A DNA stretch of 64,000 bases from Salinibacter altiplanensis (GTDB lineage Bacteria > Bacteroidota > Rhodothermia > Rhodothermales > Salinibacteraceae). Position numbers and translations under genes: made by a program. Positions within the stretch are counted from its first letter, which is position 1. Every line of letters starts with the position of its first letter. The notes under the pieces were generated by a model that saw only the letters and a program-made list of their open reading frames with translations, did not search any database and was not told the DNA's origin. Location of the stretch: NCBI RefSeq assembly GCF_002894645.1, contig NZ_NCQY01000009.1, positions 128,433 through 192,432 on the forward strand, written 5' to 3'. This document shows positions 17,714 to 27,459 of the stretch, one piece after another.

Positions 17714-18724
17714 TCAGGCCTCCGTCGGCTCTTCGTGGAGAAGCGGATGCGCCCGGGTCCAAACCTGCCGAAGCCCCTGCAGGTGGCCCCGGAGCGCCGC
17801 GCTGCGGTCCGGATGTGAGGACGCCACGAGCGCAACGAGTTGGCCCACGACGCTCCACCAGAAAGCGAGACGGTTCTCCAGGCGGTCCATGTTCTTCCGG
17901 ACGAACCAGTACCGCCGTACAAGCCGCTCCCGCGTGGTGGCAGCCGTGCCGCGACGGTTGTGGGGCGACACGCGATGTACGCACTGGGCATCAGGCACTA
18001 CGGCAAGCGGCCCATCCTCGGCCACGCGAGCCGAAAAGTCGAGGTCCTCGAGACGGGGCGACGGCCCTTCGACCGCAGGGTCGAACCGATGGGTATCGAA
18101 GACGGAGGCCCGGTAGCTCGACGCGCAGGTGCTGAGCCACTCGGCCGGCTGTAGGTCCTCGGTCCCGATTGCCCAGGCGGGCGTCGTCTGGCCAGAGGGA
18201 AGCACGCGACTCGGCTGATCCACCCGGAGCAAGAAGAGGCGATGCCCCCAGTGGACCCGCGGACGCGGAGACGCCGGGTCGGATTTCAGGATAATGCCTC
18301 CCGCCCCGAGGAGGCGAGGGATCCGCTGTAGTGCTCCACGGAGTGCCGCGAAATACCTAGACCGGAGCATCACGTCGTCGTCGAGAAAATGAATGACCTC
18401 GACCGAGTCTGGCAGCTGGTCGACACCCGCGTTGCGCTGCCGCGTGCCCGCCGGGGTTCCGGAATATCGGTGGTATCGGACAGGCAATCCTTCGCCGCGC
18501 CAGTTCTGAACAATCTCAGTCGTGCGCTCCGCGTCACCGCAGTCGCTTCCGTCCACCACGATCACCAGTCGCCGAGCCGCAGCAGACTGTGACGCCACAC
18601 TTTGAAGGGTTTCTCTCAATGCATCCGGACGGTTCCGGGTGCAAATTACGACTGCCTCGGACGCGGGGGCAAGGTCTTCGGGCATTGTGGTTTGAGAGGG
18701 TCTGTGACGCAATACCTGGGACAT
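17714..18724 (-). CDS. Glycosyltransferase family 2
   Basis: 336 residues with a GT-A fold. The first strand 'AVVICTRNRPDALRETLQSV' and the nucleotide Asp in 'VIVVDGSD' lead to the metal-binding 'FLDDDV' near residue 115. A C-terminal region rich in Arg and Trp could be a membrane-proximal helix. The start at 18724 lies 3 bases after the TAA of the fucosyltransferase gene, which implies translational coupling; ATG 18685 is a shorter alternative. It probably adds a sugar to a surface glycan, but the donor is not determinable. Confidence 0.88.
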   Translation of the reverse strand: MSQVLRHRPSQTTMPEDLAPASEAVVICTRNRPDALRETLQSVASQSAAARRLVIVVDGSDCGDAERTTEIVQNWRGEGLPVRYHRYSGTPAGTRQRNAGVDQLPDSVEVIHFLDDDVMLRSRYFAALRGALQRIPRLLGAGGIILKSDPASPRPRVHWGHRLFLLRVDQPSRVLPSGQTTPAWAIGTEDLQPAEWLSTCASSYRASVFDTHRFDPAVEGPSPRLEDLDFSARVAEDGPLAVVPDAQCVHRVSPHNRRGTAATTRERLVRRYWFVRKNMDRLENRLAFWWSVVGQLVALVASSHPDRSAALRGHLQGLRQVWTRAHPLLHEEPTEA

Positions 18725-18727
18725 CGC

Positions 18728-19630
18728 TTACCAGTCGACGGGCTCCCACCGGTTCGGGACGATGTCCAAACGCTCAACACGGTCTCGAATCCAGTAGGCC
18801 GGGGCGAGGACCGTCTTGTCCTCATTCTGATTCAGCCAGGCACCCCACCAACTCAGCGTACTATTGGCGATGATGTTGTGATCGCACCTCCTCATCAATC
18901 GAAGGTCTTCGTAGGGCTCGCTGCCATCATTACAATCAATACATCTCACATTTTCCAAGGGAAACTCCTCGGGAGTTACCCGTCCCACGTTGTCCTTTAC
19001 CCATCCAATATCGTCCGAAAAGAAAAACAGATGCATCTCTTTCTCTCGTTTCAACAGCCTTCGTACTGAGCACCGATAGTACTGGGCCGGCACTCTCCAT
19101 CCCTGGTCAACGTAGTCGCCGCGTCGGACGTGTATCCCCACCGAGTTTGTCTCCTCAATCTGCTCTTTCCAGCGCCAGTTGGGCCCGCTTGCTTCTCTGT
19201 GTAGTGTAAGCTCTTCTCGTAGCATCCCCCGGATCGAACGAAAGTACTTCTCGGACTGGTAGTAGCCGTAGAGGCGCACGTCTCCGGGGGCACGAAGGAC
19301 CGCTGGATCGAAGCGATGTGGAGTGTGCAGGTCTTTGTGCACCTTGCAGACCCGGACCCCAAGCCCCGAACTCAGCTCTCGCAGAAGACCAAATAGTTTG
19401 AACCATCCTTCTAGAAGGAGATTTTTTTGAATCGGTCGCCGAACGACCGTTCCCTGGATGGCAAACTTTGGAAGATGTAGCTCTCGGGAAGCTCCCCCCA
19501 CATCCGACACGTCCGCGAAAGAGGAAGCATCCAAGTAAAGCGTAGCCCCTGTCTTGTGCGCGAGGGTCCTGCCGACCGCGTACTGGAAGAGCTGATTCCC
19601 CAGCCCTCCGTGCAGCGTCACTGTAGGCAT
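18728..19630 (-). CDS. Alpha-1,2-fucosyltransferase (GT11), low-GC gene
   Basis: 300 residues. N-terminal 'LHGGLGNQLFQYAVGR', the family hallmark 'HVRRGDYV' (GDP-fucose binding) and C-terminal 'NSTLSWWGAWLN' identify a GT11 enzyme that transfers fucose in alpha-1,2 linkage from GDP-fucose. The DNA is visibly richer in A and T than all neighbours, especially 18890-19460, and Lys and Ser codons ending in A or T are frequent, which suggests recent horizontal transfer. ATG 19630 was chosen because the conserved domain begins there. It is coupled to the GT2 gene downstream. GDP-mannose from manC is the precursor of GDP-fucose, but gmd/fcl are not in the window. Confidence 0.92.
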   Translation of the reverse strand: MPTVTLHGGLGNQLFQYAVGRTLAHKTGATLYLDASSFADVSDVGGASRELHLPKFAIQGTVVRRPIQKNLLLEGWFKLFGLLRELSSGLGVRVCKVHKDLHTPHRFDPAVLRAPGDVRLYGYYQSEKYFRSIRGMLREELTLHREASGPNWRWKEQIEETNSVGIHVRRGDYVDQGWRVPAQYYRCSVRRLLKREKEMHLFFFSDDIGWVKDNVGRVTPEEFPLENVRCIDCNDGSEPYEDLRLMRRCDHNIIANSTLSWWGAWLNQNEDKTVLAPAYWIRDRVERLDIVPNRWEPVDW

Positions 19631-19799
19631 GTGACACAAGAGATGTAGGGAACTGAACGTTTTGGGAGAGTCTGAAGCCTCGTCGAGGCCCTTCTCTTTC
19701 GCCTGGTAGAAACGAGAATAGACTGCGCGAACCGCCCGGCAGGGCTCTGGTTCGAACAATTCCATTTTCCGACTTACACCATCTACGACGGGATCTCGC

Positions 19800-20969
19800 A
19801 TGGAACAGGGGAATGCCCTCCATTCTCCAACCCGGGTCGCGCACCTCACCACGGTACACCATCCGTTCGACCCGCGCATCTTCCACAAACAGCTTGCGGC
19901 GCTCCGCAACGCCGGCTTCGACGCCCACCTCGTTGCCCCCCACGAACGCACCGAGCGCGTCCATGGCATCCCCGTTCACGCCCTGCCGCGGCCCCAGAAT
20001 CGGGCCCACCGGCTCGCCCTTCAGCCGCGGGTGTTCCGGACGGCCCGCGCGCTCGGCGCCGCGCTGTATCACGTCCACGACCCCGAACTGCTTCCCCTCG
20101 CCGGTCTTCTAAAAAAGACAACCGGGGCCCGGGTCGTTTATGACATGCACGAGAACTACCGGTCGAAGGGGGCACTGTTGGGCCGGTTTCTTCGGGCACT
20201 GGAGCGCTGGGCCTTCCGGTGGGTCGATCACGTGCTCATCGCCGAGCAAAGCTATCGGGCGATCATGGAGGACCACGCGAGGCCCCACACCTACATTCCC
20301 AACTACTTCCGCCCGATCGGGGAGGAGCCCCCGGCCGCCCCTGTGGACATCAGCTCTCCCCCGACACGCCTTCTCTACACCGGCACCCTGTCCGATGGCC
20401 GTGGCCTTCGCACGATGGTCCGCCTGGCCGCCCGCATCCGTGGTGCAGACCGTCCAGAAACCCTCTCCCTCGTCGGGATCTGTCGCTACCCGACCCAGCG
20501 GGCCCGGACCGAAGAACAGATTCGACGTGGAGGGCTCGGGGCGGTCGTCGACCGTGTGGGCTGGGACACGTACGTCCGTCCCTCGACCATGCCGCCGCAC
20601 TATCGCCAAGCCGACGTGGGGCTCGCCCTCTGCGAGCCGCGCCCCAACCACGTGGGCTCCATCCCCACGAAGTTCTACGAATATCTCCACTACGGCCTGC
20701 CCCTCATTTGCTCGGACATTCCGCTGTGGCGGCGGTTCGTAGACCGGCACGAGTGTGGCGCCGTCGTGCCTCCCAATGATCCAGCAGCGGTGCTCGACGT
20801 GCTCGACGAATGGCAGGCCCATCCGGAGCGATACCGGCAGTGCGCAGAGAACGCCCGCACTGCGGCCGGGCAGTACCGCTGGGGGCCGATCGGCAAGCGC
20901 CTCGCGGGACTCTACCGTCGTGTGCTTCCGGACAACGTGCCCGAACTCTCCACTACCGAATCACGCTGA
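19800..20969 (+). CDS. Glycosyltransferase family 4
   Basis: 389 residues with a GT-B fold. The N-terminal half has 'VAHLTTVHHPFDPRIFHKQ' and 'YDMHENY'. The donor domain has 'LLYTGTLSDGRGL', 'VGWDTYVRPSTMPPHYRQADVGLA' and 'PTKFYEYLHYGLPLI', where the E of the EX7E-type region contacts the nucleotide sugar. It is divergent from the fucosyltransferase gene with a 169-bp gap. Its 3' end overlaps the convergent C25 protease gene by 17 bp. It probably participates in the same surface glycan. Donor unknown. Confidence 0.88.
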   Translation: MEQGNALHSPTRVAHLTTVHHPFDPRIFHKQLAALRNAGFDAHLVAPHERTERVHGIPVHALPRPQNRAHRLALQPRVFRTARALGAALYHVHDPELLPLAGLLKKTTGARVVYDMHENYRSKGALLGRFLRALERWAFRWVDHVLIAEQSYRAIMEDHARPHTYIPNYFRPIGEEPPAAPVDISSPPTRLLYTGTLSDGRGLRTMVRLAARIRGADRPETLSLVGICRYPTQRARTEEQIRRGGLGAVVDRVGWDTYVRPSTMPPHYRQADVGLALCEPRPNHVGSIPTKFYEYLHYGLPLICSDIPLWRRFVDRHECGAVVPPNDPAAVLDVLDEWQAHPERYRQCAENARTAAGQYRWGPIGKRLAGLYRRVLPDNVPELSTTESR

Positions 20970-23900
20970 TTTTTTCGACGTCGCCCCGAAACGTCGTGTC
21001 GGTCCCTTCAATCTTGACGCGGTAGAGGTACACACCGGTCGCCACCCGGTCCCCGTCTTCGTCCCGCCCGTTCCAGCGCAGCGTATTCCACCCCACCCGC
21101 AGCGGCTGGTCGAGGTGGCGGTCCTCCAGCTGGCGCACGAGGCGGCCGGACAAGGTGTAGATGCGCAGGATAAAATCGCGCAGTGCCTCGTTGCGTCCCC
21201 CCTCCACACGGAAGGCAAACGTCGTGTGGGTGTTCATCGGGTTCGGGTACGGGTACACGTCCCGGATCACCTGTGCCCGCTGCACCCGAAAGCTGCCCTG
21301 ATACGGCTCCACCGCATTCCCCCGCGTGTCCTCGGCCTCCACCTTCAGGGTATACGTCGAGTCGCGCGTCCCAAGGTCGGGCTCGAACTGCAGTCGCAGT
21401 GGATCGGTGGTTCCCGAGTCGGGGGGGACGAGGGAGAGGCCGGGGTCCGAAAAGGGGACGCGCCGAAAGTCGGAACCGAGGCCCGGGCCCCGACTTGGGA
21501 GCCCGCCTTTCAGATACACGTCGACGTGGGTCGTGTCGTCGAGGAGGAGGTAGGGATTGTCGTCCTGCACGAGCACCTCAAGGGTCGGCTGCGTCGAGAC
21601 GAACGGAAGCTCAGGGGCCTGGAGGTTGGTCACGTCGTCGGAGGTCGGCGGAAGCTCACGGCCGTTGGCCAGCACGCGCAGAGAGGGGGGCTGGTCGTCC
21701 GCCTGCACGAAGAGGTTTCGGACCGCGGTATTGTTGCTTGGAAGGCGCTCCGGCGGTCCCTCCGTGCGCGCCTCCACCCGGAGTACATTGCCGTTCGGGA
21801 AGTCCGTGCTCGAAACAGAAAGCGTGCTCGTGTCGCGGCCCCCATCCGGAGACAGGGCCGCGAGGGTATCGGCAAGCAGGGTTGTGGTCGTGTTGGAGGC
21901 GTCCTGGAGGGTCGAACGCACACGAACCGGCCGGCTCGCCACCGGGCCCAGGTTCACGACCGCGGCTGGGGCCGAGGCCTGCTCTCCCTGCCGAAGCGTA
22001 TCGGGAAGCGACGCCAGCCCGGAAGGGTCCAGCACGAGTTCGGGAACGCCCGTGTGCGACACGCTCCACCGGTCGAGCTGCGGCGCGGTGCGGGCCGTCG
22101 AGTCCGTAAGGGTGGCGCGCAGATGCAGGTAGGGATGCGTTTCCGCATCGATGGAGCCGAGGGCCTGTGTGCCCGACGGGCCGCCGAGATCGTCGATGAG
22201 GACCGTCGAGTCCGCGCCAAGAACATCGAGCGTGACCGCATCCGACGCGTCCGGGGCAGTGCCCTCCCATTCCAGCATCCTCCAGTCGCTGGCCGGGCCG
22301 ATGCGCGACGAAATTGTGCGCCCGGCGGCGTGCGAGAACGGAGGCTCCGACACGAGGCTGACCTCCTTCACGTCCTCTGCCTCCGAGGGCGGAGAAACCT
22401 GCTCTACGGTTTCGTCTGGATGCCCTATGCGGGCTTTCAGGGCCCAGACGTGATTGTACGTGAGCGTATCGACGGCGGCCGAGCCCAGGGTTTGGAAAAG
22501 CGACGTTACCTCGTCGGGAATGGTGGCCCCTCCCTGGCGGGCGAGGTGACGGGTGCGGACGAAGACGTAGTCGCCCTGCTGCGGGACGGTGTCGAGGAAG
22601 GTGTCAAGGGCATCAATGGCGTCCTGCCCGTCGCCAATAAATTCCCCCCGGTCCCTGAGGTAGTCCTCCCACTGCGTCGGCAGGTCGTAGGTGGGAAACG
22701 ACTCGCTGGCCCGCACGTCCCCCGTGAGCCCATTCATGACGAGCACGCCAAACCCAAATTTTAGGTACTCGTAGTCGGAGGTTCCGTCGATGATGAAGCC
22801 ATCCGTGCGAGCCCCCTGTCCCCGCTCCGAGAAGGCCAAAACGTTCCGGGAGTACGTGTCGAACGTCCAGGAGCGCCCGGCACGGCGGAGCCGAGGGCTC
22901 TCGTTTTCCGCGAAGAGACGCCCCCGCTGAAGCCACGAGGCCTCCCCGTCGCCTTCTTCTCCGTCGACGGTAAAGCGGGCCGTGCGCCAGGTTTTCGTGC
23001 CTCCGTCGGCCAGCCGGGCACGCCAGTAGTAGGTCTGATTTGATGACAGTCTGGGCGGCTGCCACGTGCCGCGTAGACCGTCCACCTCGCGCCGCACCGC
23101 GCGGCGGGCCGGCGACGAGAAGTCGGGCACCGTGTCGAGCTGAAGCACGACTGGAATCGGCCCCGCTGCCTGACGGGAGACGACGACCTCCAGCGACGGC
23201 TCCGCGGCGGGGATCGTCCCGTAGTCGGGTGGAGCAAGGAGCGAGACGCCCGCGTCGAACACCACTTGGCCCCGCTCGGCCGTGTTGTTCGTTTCGTTGA
23301 CCTCTTCGTACCGGTTCGTCGGGTCGGCCGCGACGCGGAACGTGTTCGTCCCGATGGCCTGCTCGTCCAGGGAGTCCGAGAACGAGAGCGTCCGCTTGAG
23401 CGCAAACCGGTCGAGACGCCGCGTGCGTTGGGTCGTGCGCCCGTCTGGCCGCGCCCAGGTGAGCCGGGCGGTGACGCTGTCGGACGGAACGAGCCCGCGG
23501 TTTTGGACCTGGACCGTCGTGGTCAGTGCGTCGGACGGGACTGGGGCCGTCGGCTCCGTCGCGATGAGGTCCGACGACACGTGCAGGTCGGGCTTGGCCG
23601 GCAGGGCCACGTTCGTGGCGGGATCCCCGATCAGCCCGTACTGCAGGAGATGCTTTACGTAGAAGTCGCTGTTGCCAAAGTCGGCGGCAATGTCCGCCTT
23701 CGCCGAGCGAATGGCCTCCCCGAGCACGCGCATCGTATCGACGAAGACGCGCTGCACGAGGGCGTCGTTGAGCCGGGCCGAGGGCACCAGGTTGCCCAGG
23801 GCCGATTCGCCAAAATGGGCGATGCCGCCGTTCAGGGCCCCGTCGCGTGGGGTGCCATCGGGGCGCACGGCGCCGACGACGAGCTGCTCGCCCAGGGACG

Positions 23901-26013
23901 GAGCACTTTTTTCTTCGAACCGACCGCCCGCAAACGACCCGGTGCGGCAGCCGAGGGACACGACGACGGGCAGGCGCCCGGCGTTGTCGAACTCCGCGGG
24001 CGGGTCCGTCACGATCTCCCACGTCTGGGCGCCCGAGTGGCCAAAGTAGCTGAGCCATCCGGTTCCCCGTTGCAGGTCAACGGCCAGGGAGTCCTGAAAG
24101 CTGGCGTCGAGGGGATCATTGACTCTTTTGTAGTACCGAAGCGTGTCGGCCCCGGTGTGCACGGGCACCTCGGATCCGTCGATGGACGCCTCGGTGTCCG
24201 ACGCGATCTCCCCCCAGCGATTGGAGTAGAACTGGAGCTGGTTTTGTTCGCTCTCGGTCGTGCCCCCCGCAAGCAAAAGCATGCGCTTCTGCCACCGCTC
24301 CAGGGGCGCCGCCTCGTAGGTCTGGAGCTTGTCCACGAAGAGTTCGCCCTGCGCCACGGAGCGCACCGGAATGCGCCCCACGGCGAGGAGCTCGGACCAG
24401 TCGTCGGGCCCCTCGCTCTGCATCGCAAACCACCCGTCCGAGGGCGCATAGCCGAAGGAGGGCACACTCCACTCCGGGTGAAGCGTCTCGACCGAGCCGT
24501 CGCGGATGGGATACTGGGCGTCGGCGAAGATCGCGAGGTACTCGGGGGCTGAGGCCCAGTGCTGAGTGGACTGTACGAAGCGACGGATGGCAATCGGGGT
24601 GCGCCGCCCGTAGTCAAACTCGTCAAAAATGTTACTCACCAGGGCCACCTCCACGTCGTAGCCGTCGTGCGACCGGCGGTAGTCGGCCAGCTGCTCGGCG
24701 GCGGGGAGCAGTGCCTCGGTGGTGAGGAGGAGATAGTCGGCGCTGTGGGCGTCGGGGGCCGACCAGTTGCTCGGCGCGTCCGGCTGGATGGCAGCGGGCG
24801 TCTTGTACCCGTCCGCTCCTACGGCCCAGTGCGGCGCCGGGGCCGTCGACGGGGCGGCCTCCACGAACGCGGTGTCGCCCTCAATGGCCGCTTCGTACCG
24901 ACGAGCATCGGCGGGGCTGTACACGCGCACCGAGTCGCCCGTGTGGCCCGTCAGGGCGAAGGTTGTCGCGTCGGTCGTAGGCACGACGAAGCGCTGCGCG
25001 TCGTCGCCCTGAGCGGCGAGGACACGTGTGTAGGCCGCCTCCGCCCAGTCGAACAGGACGTAGTTCGGCGTGCTCGACGGGTCGGGGCAGTTGAGGTCGG
25101 CCGCGAAGCCGTCGTTGTAGGAGGTGAGGCGCAGCTCCAGCCCCCCCTCCGGAATGCGGTTCTGCGCGACGGACGCCTCGAGCGTCCGCCGGGCGAGGCC
25201 CTCCCACTCCGCAGTCGCGAGCGACTCGAAGGCAGGCGTCCCGCCCGGCTGCCGGAGCCTCCCTTCGACCTCGACGCGGTGGCACGAACTGCTCGCGGCG
25301 TCCACCCGAACCCGAAGGTCGAGCGACGCGCCCGTGTCCGCCCGACGCCCGACGGGAAGGGTATAGGTTTCCGAAAGGGGCGCCGTGTCGTTGTGCCGAA
25401 ACTGGCGCCAGTAGTAGCCCTCCGACTCGGTGTAGAGGGGATTCCCAGTACTGCTCGGGCGGCCAAAGTAGTAGGTCTCGTCCTGCTCGATGCGCACCGT
25501 GTCGCGAAGGGCCTTCGTCGGGGGGGACGCGCTCGGCGACACCTGCGCGTACCGACGCCCGCCGTTCCCGCCCCACGTCATCCAGTAGTGGGTCGTATCG
25601 CTGTAGAGACTGCGGTGGGTGCTGCTCTGCGCCGAGGCGTCTCCGTCGTAGGCCCAGCGCTCGTCGTCCCCTCGGTTCCGATGGCCCACGAACGTAACCG
25701 TGTCCGACGGATCGAGGACACCGTCCGCGGCTCCTTCAACGTGAACTGGGACCTCCGTTCCGTTCTCCAGAAGCCGAATGGTCGCCGGGGAAATGTCGGC
25801 GAGCGTCGTTCCGTCCGGCAGTGCGCTCGCAAACGCTCCCGCCGGGACGCGATACACCCCGTCGGCGGCAACGCTGATTTGGAGGTGCGGGGCCTCTGGG
25901 TCGTACCATCCGGGATCAAAGTCGTCGCCCGCCTGCCCCACGGCGGACACGGGCATCAGAAGCAGAAGCCCCCGGAGCGCCGCCCAACAGAAAACGTCAC
26001 GGAGGTCGATCAT
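20953..26013 (-). CDS. PorU-like C25 (gingipain-fold) protease with C-terminal sorting-type domain
   Basis: 1686 residues. An N-terminal signal-like segment (about 10-27) precedes a large beta-rich prodomain and a caspase-like C25 domain, about 425-830, with candidate catalytic His659 in 'SYFGHSG' and Cys689 in 'VSLGCRTG'. Ig/CARDB-like repeats ('VNETNNT', 'PSNNTAVRN') fill 830-1580. The last 95 residues ('YPYPNPMNTHTTFAF' and 'GVYLYRVKIEG') form a FlgD-Ig/type IX sorting-like domain. In the Bacteroidota model PorU is the cell-surface sortase that cleaves and attaches type IX secretion cargo; an alternative is a secreted cargo protease. No other por genes are nearby. Confidence 0.85.
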   Translation of the reverse strand: MIDLRDVFCWAALRGLLLLMPVSAVGQAGDDFDPGWYDPEAPHLQISVAADGVYRVPAGAFASALPDGTTLADISPATIRLLENGTEVPVHVEGAADGVLDPSDTVTFVGHRNRGDDERWAYDGDASAQSSTHRSLYSDTTHYWMTWGGNGGRRYAQVSPSASPPTKALRDTVRIEQDETYYFGRPSSTGNPLYTESEGYYWRQFRHNDTAPLSETYTLPVGRRADTGASLDLRVRVDAASSSCHRVEVEGRLRQPGGTPAFESLATAEWEGLARRTLEASVAQNRIPEGGLELRLTSYNDGFAADLNCPDPSSTPNYVLFDWAEAAYTRVLAAQGDDAQRFVVPTTDATTFALTGHTGDSVRVYSPADARRYEAAIEGDTAFVEAAPSTAPAPHWAVGADGYKTPAAIQPDAPSNWSAPDAHSADYLLLTTEALLPAAEQLADYRRSHDGYDVEVALVSNIFDEFDYGRRTPIAIRRFVQSTQHWASAPEYLAIFADAQYPIRDGSVETLHPEWSVPSFGYAPSDGWFAMQSEGPDDWSELLAVGRIPVRSVAQGELFVDKLQTYEAAPLERWQKRMLLLAGGTTESEQNQLQFYSNRWGEIASDTEASIDGSEVPVHTGADTLRYYKRVNDPLDASFQDSLAVDLQRGTGWLSYFGHSGAQTWEIVTDPPAEFDNAGRLPVVVSLGCRTGSFAGGRFEEKSAPSLGEQLVVGAVRPDGTPRDGALNGGIAHFGESALGNLVPSARLNDALVQRVFVDTMRVLGEAIRSAKADIAADFGNSDFYVKHLLQYGLIGDPATNVALPAKPDLHVSSDLIATEPTAPVPSDALTTTVQVQNRGLVPSDSVTARLTWARPDGRTTQRTRRLDRFALKRTLSFSDSLDEQAIGTNTFRVAADPTNRYEEVNETNNTAERGQVVFDAGVSLLAPPDYGTIPAAEPSLEVVVSRQAAGPIPVVLQLDTVPDFSSPARRAVRREVDGLRGTWQPPRLSSNQTYYWRARLADGGTKTWRTARFTVDGEEGDGEASWLQRGRLFAENESPRLRRAGRSWTFDTYSRNVLAFSERGQGARTDGFIIDGTSDYEYLKFGFGVLVMNGLTGDVRASESFPTYDLPTQWEDYLRDRGEFIGDGQDAIDALDTFLDTVPQQGDYVFVRTRHLARQGGATIPDEVTSLFQTLGSAAVDTLTYNHVWALKARIGHPDETVEQVSPPSEAEDVKEVSLVSEPPFSHAAGRTISSRIGPASDWRMLEWEGTAPDASDAVTLDVLGADSTVLIDDLGGPSGTQALGSIDAETHPYLHLRATLTDSTARTAPQLDRWSVSHTGVPELVLDPSGLASLPDTLRQGEQASAPAAVVNLGPVASRPVRVRSTLQDASNTTTTLLADTLAALSPDGGRDTSTLSVSSTDFPNGNVLRVEARTEGPPERLPSNNTAVRNLFVQADDQPPSLRVLANGRELPPTSDDVTNLQAPELPFVSTQPTLEVLVQDDNPYLLLDDTTHVDVYLKGGLPSRGPGLGSDFRRVPFSDPGLSLVPPDSGTTDPLRLQFEPDLGTRDSTYTLKVEAEDTRGNAVEPYQGSFRVQRAQVIRDVYPYPNPMNTHTTFAFRVEGGRNEALRDFILRIYTLSGRLVRQLEDRHLDQPLRVGWNTLRWNGRDEDGDRVATGVYLYRVKIEGTDTTFRGDVEKISVIR

Positions 26014-26046
26014 GATGAGAGGAGAACGGGAGCGAGATCGACCCGG

Positions 26047-27216
26047 TCAGGCAGCACGGGCGCAGCGGTAGAATGATTGCGTGCGCCGAACAAAAGGTTC
26101 CGGCCCGTAGCGATCCACGGCATGCGCCCGGATGCACTCGGCGTCGTACGCGCCCCACCGTGTCCGGATGGTGCAGAGGGCCTGGGCCAGCGCAGTCGGG
26201 GCCGCGGGCGGCACGAGCATCCCCGTTTCCTTCGTCACGATGTCCTCGGGGCCCCCGCACCGGGTCGCGACCACCGGCAGCCCCGTCGCCATCGCCTCCA
26301 CGAGCGCCACGCCGAACGTCTCGTGGCGGCTCGGGAGCACAAACGCATGGGCTTCCCGGAGCGCCGCCCGCACGCCGGCACGGCGTTGCCGCCCTCGGAA
26401 GTCCACCCGATCCGCAACGTTGAGCCGACGCGCCTGTGCCTCCAGCGCTGCCCGCTGGGGCCCATCGCCTACGACGGTGAGGACCACGTCGTTCGAGCCC
26501 TCGAAGGCCTGCGCGAGGGCCGCGATCAGGCCGCCGATGTTCTTTCGGGAGTTCAGCCTGGCGATCGTCACGAAGCGAAACGGGGGCCTCGACGGGCGTC
26601 CCTCGGGGGGCCGCGTGAAAAATGAGGCACGGACGGGGTTGGGATGAATCGCTACGTCCCCGGACGCAATGTCTTTGCGGGTTGCGAGCGCCTCTTTTAG
26701 CGCCACACTGACGGCCGCGAGGCCACTCGCGCGGCGGAGTCCCCGGTCGACGAGCGGCCGGCGCCACGGCCAGACCCCACCCCGCTGAAACCCGCTAAAG
26801 TGCTCGGTCAGCACGTAGGGCACCCCGAGCGCGTTGCTCATCCGGGCCGCGGCGGCCCCGGCCCAGCGGGCGCTCTGAGCATGGATGACGTCGGGGACAC
26901 CGCGGCGGTCCACGTACCGTCGCGCAAGGCGCACGGCGCTGCGGACCCGGCACCGCAGCCCTGGGGGAACGCGCCACCACACGTTCCATCCGTACCGGCG
27001 GAGGGTTGGGACTCCATGGTCCGTCGTCCACGCTGTCTGAAAGTGCTTGCGCCGGAGCGCCCCCACAGTGGCCCGACGCAGGCTCTGCTGCTCCGGATAC
27101 ACCACCCCCACCGTCATCCCGTCTGCCTGTAGGCATCGCGCCTGCTCCGCAAAGTAAATTCCGTTCAGGGGCACCTCCGTGGTGGGATACCAGGACGGGA
27201 CGACGAGGACGTGCAT
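26047..27216 (-). CDS. Glycosyltransferase family 4
   Basis: 389 residues with a GT-B fold. It begins 'HVLVVPSWYP' with an acceptor loop containing 'NGIYFAEQA'. The donor domain has 'FVTIARLNSRKNIGGLIAALA', 'VGDGPQRAALEAQA', and the EX7E-type motif in 'SRHETFGVALVEAMATGLPVVATRCGGPEDIV'. It sits 33 bases beyond the C25 gene start on the same strand, so it may share a transcript with it. ATG 27216 was chosen over ATG 27249 because homologues begin at the first beta strand. The frame stays open far upstream to 28155, antisense to the next genes; I treat that as chance. Sugar donor and acceptor are unknown. Confidence 0.9.
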   Translation of the reverse strand: MHVLVVPSWYPTTEVPLNGIYFAEQARCLQADGMTVGVVYPEQQSLRRATVGALRRKHFQTAWTTDHGVPTLRRYGWNVWWRVPPGLRCRVRSAVRLARRYVDRRGVPDVIHAQSARWAGAAAARMSNALGVPYVLTEHFSGFQRGGVWPWRRPLVDRGLRRASGLAAVSVALKEALATRKDIASGDVAIHPNPVRASFFTRPPEGRPSRPPFRFVTIARLNSRKNIGGLIAALAQAFEGSNDVVLTVVGDGPQRAALEAQARRLNVADRVDFRGRQRRAGVRAALREAHAFVLPSRHETFGVALVEAMATGLPVVATRCGGPEDIVTKETGMLVPPAAPTALAQALCTIRTRWGAYDAECIRAHAVDRYGPEPFVRRTQSFYRCARAA

Positions 27217-27459
27217 GACGGCCGGACGGTCCGTTCGCAATCTGACCATGGGACCCCGCGCTGAAGATACACCCCGGTCGGATTGGTGTTCGAACCAAGG
27301 CCCAGCCCCCAAACCGTTGCCGCAAGAGCACGGGGGCTCAGGGTGGGACGACGCGACGGGCACAACCGAACCTTCCCGAACGCTCGTATTTACAAGGAGG
27401 CACCGCCTGGGCAAGAGGCGGCCTCTTTGCCTCCTTCCCCCACGCCTCGGGCTTCGACT

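Noticed and set aside
19745-19765. GGTTCGAA sequence resembling a tRNA T-loop
   Set aside because: No acceptor, D or anticodon stems can be formed around it, and there is no CCA-compatible end.
20755-22764. A 669-codon plus-strand open frame opposite the C25 protease gene
   Set aside because: It overlaps two better supported genes (GT4 and C25), is Arg/Gly/Val-rich, and shows no recognisable motif.
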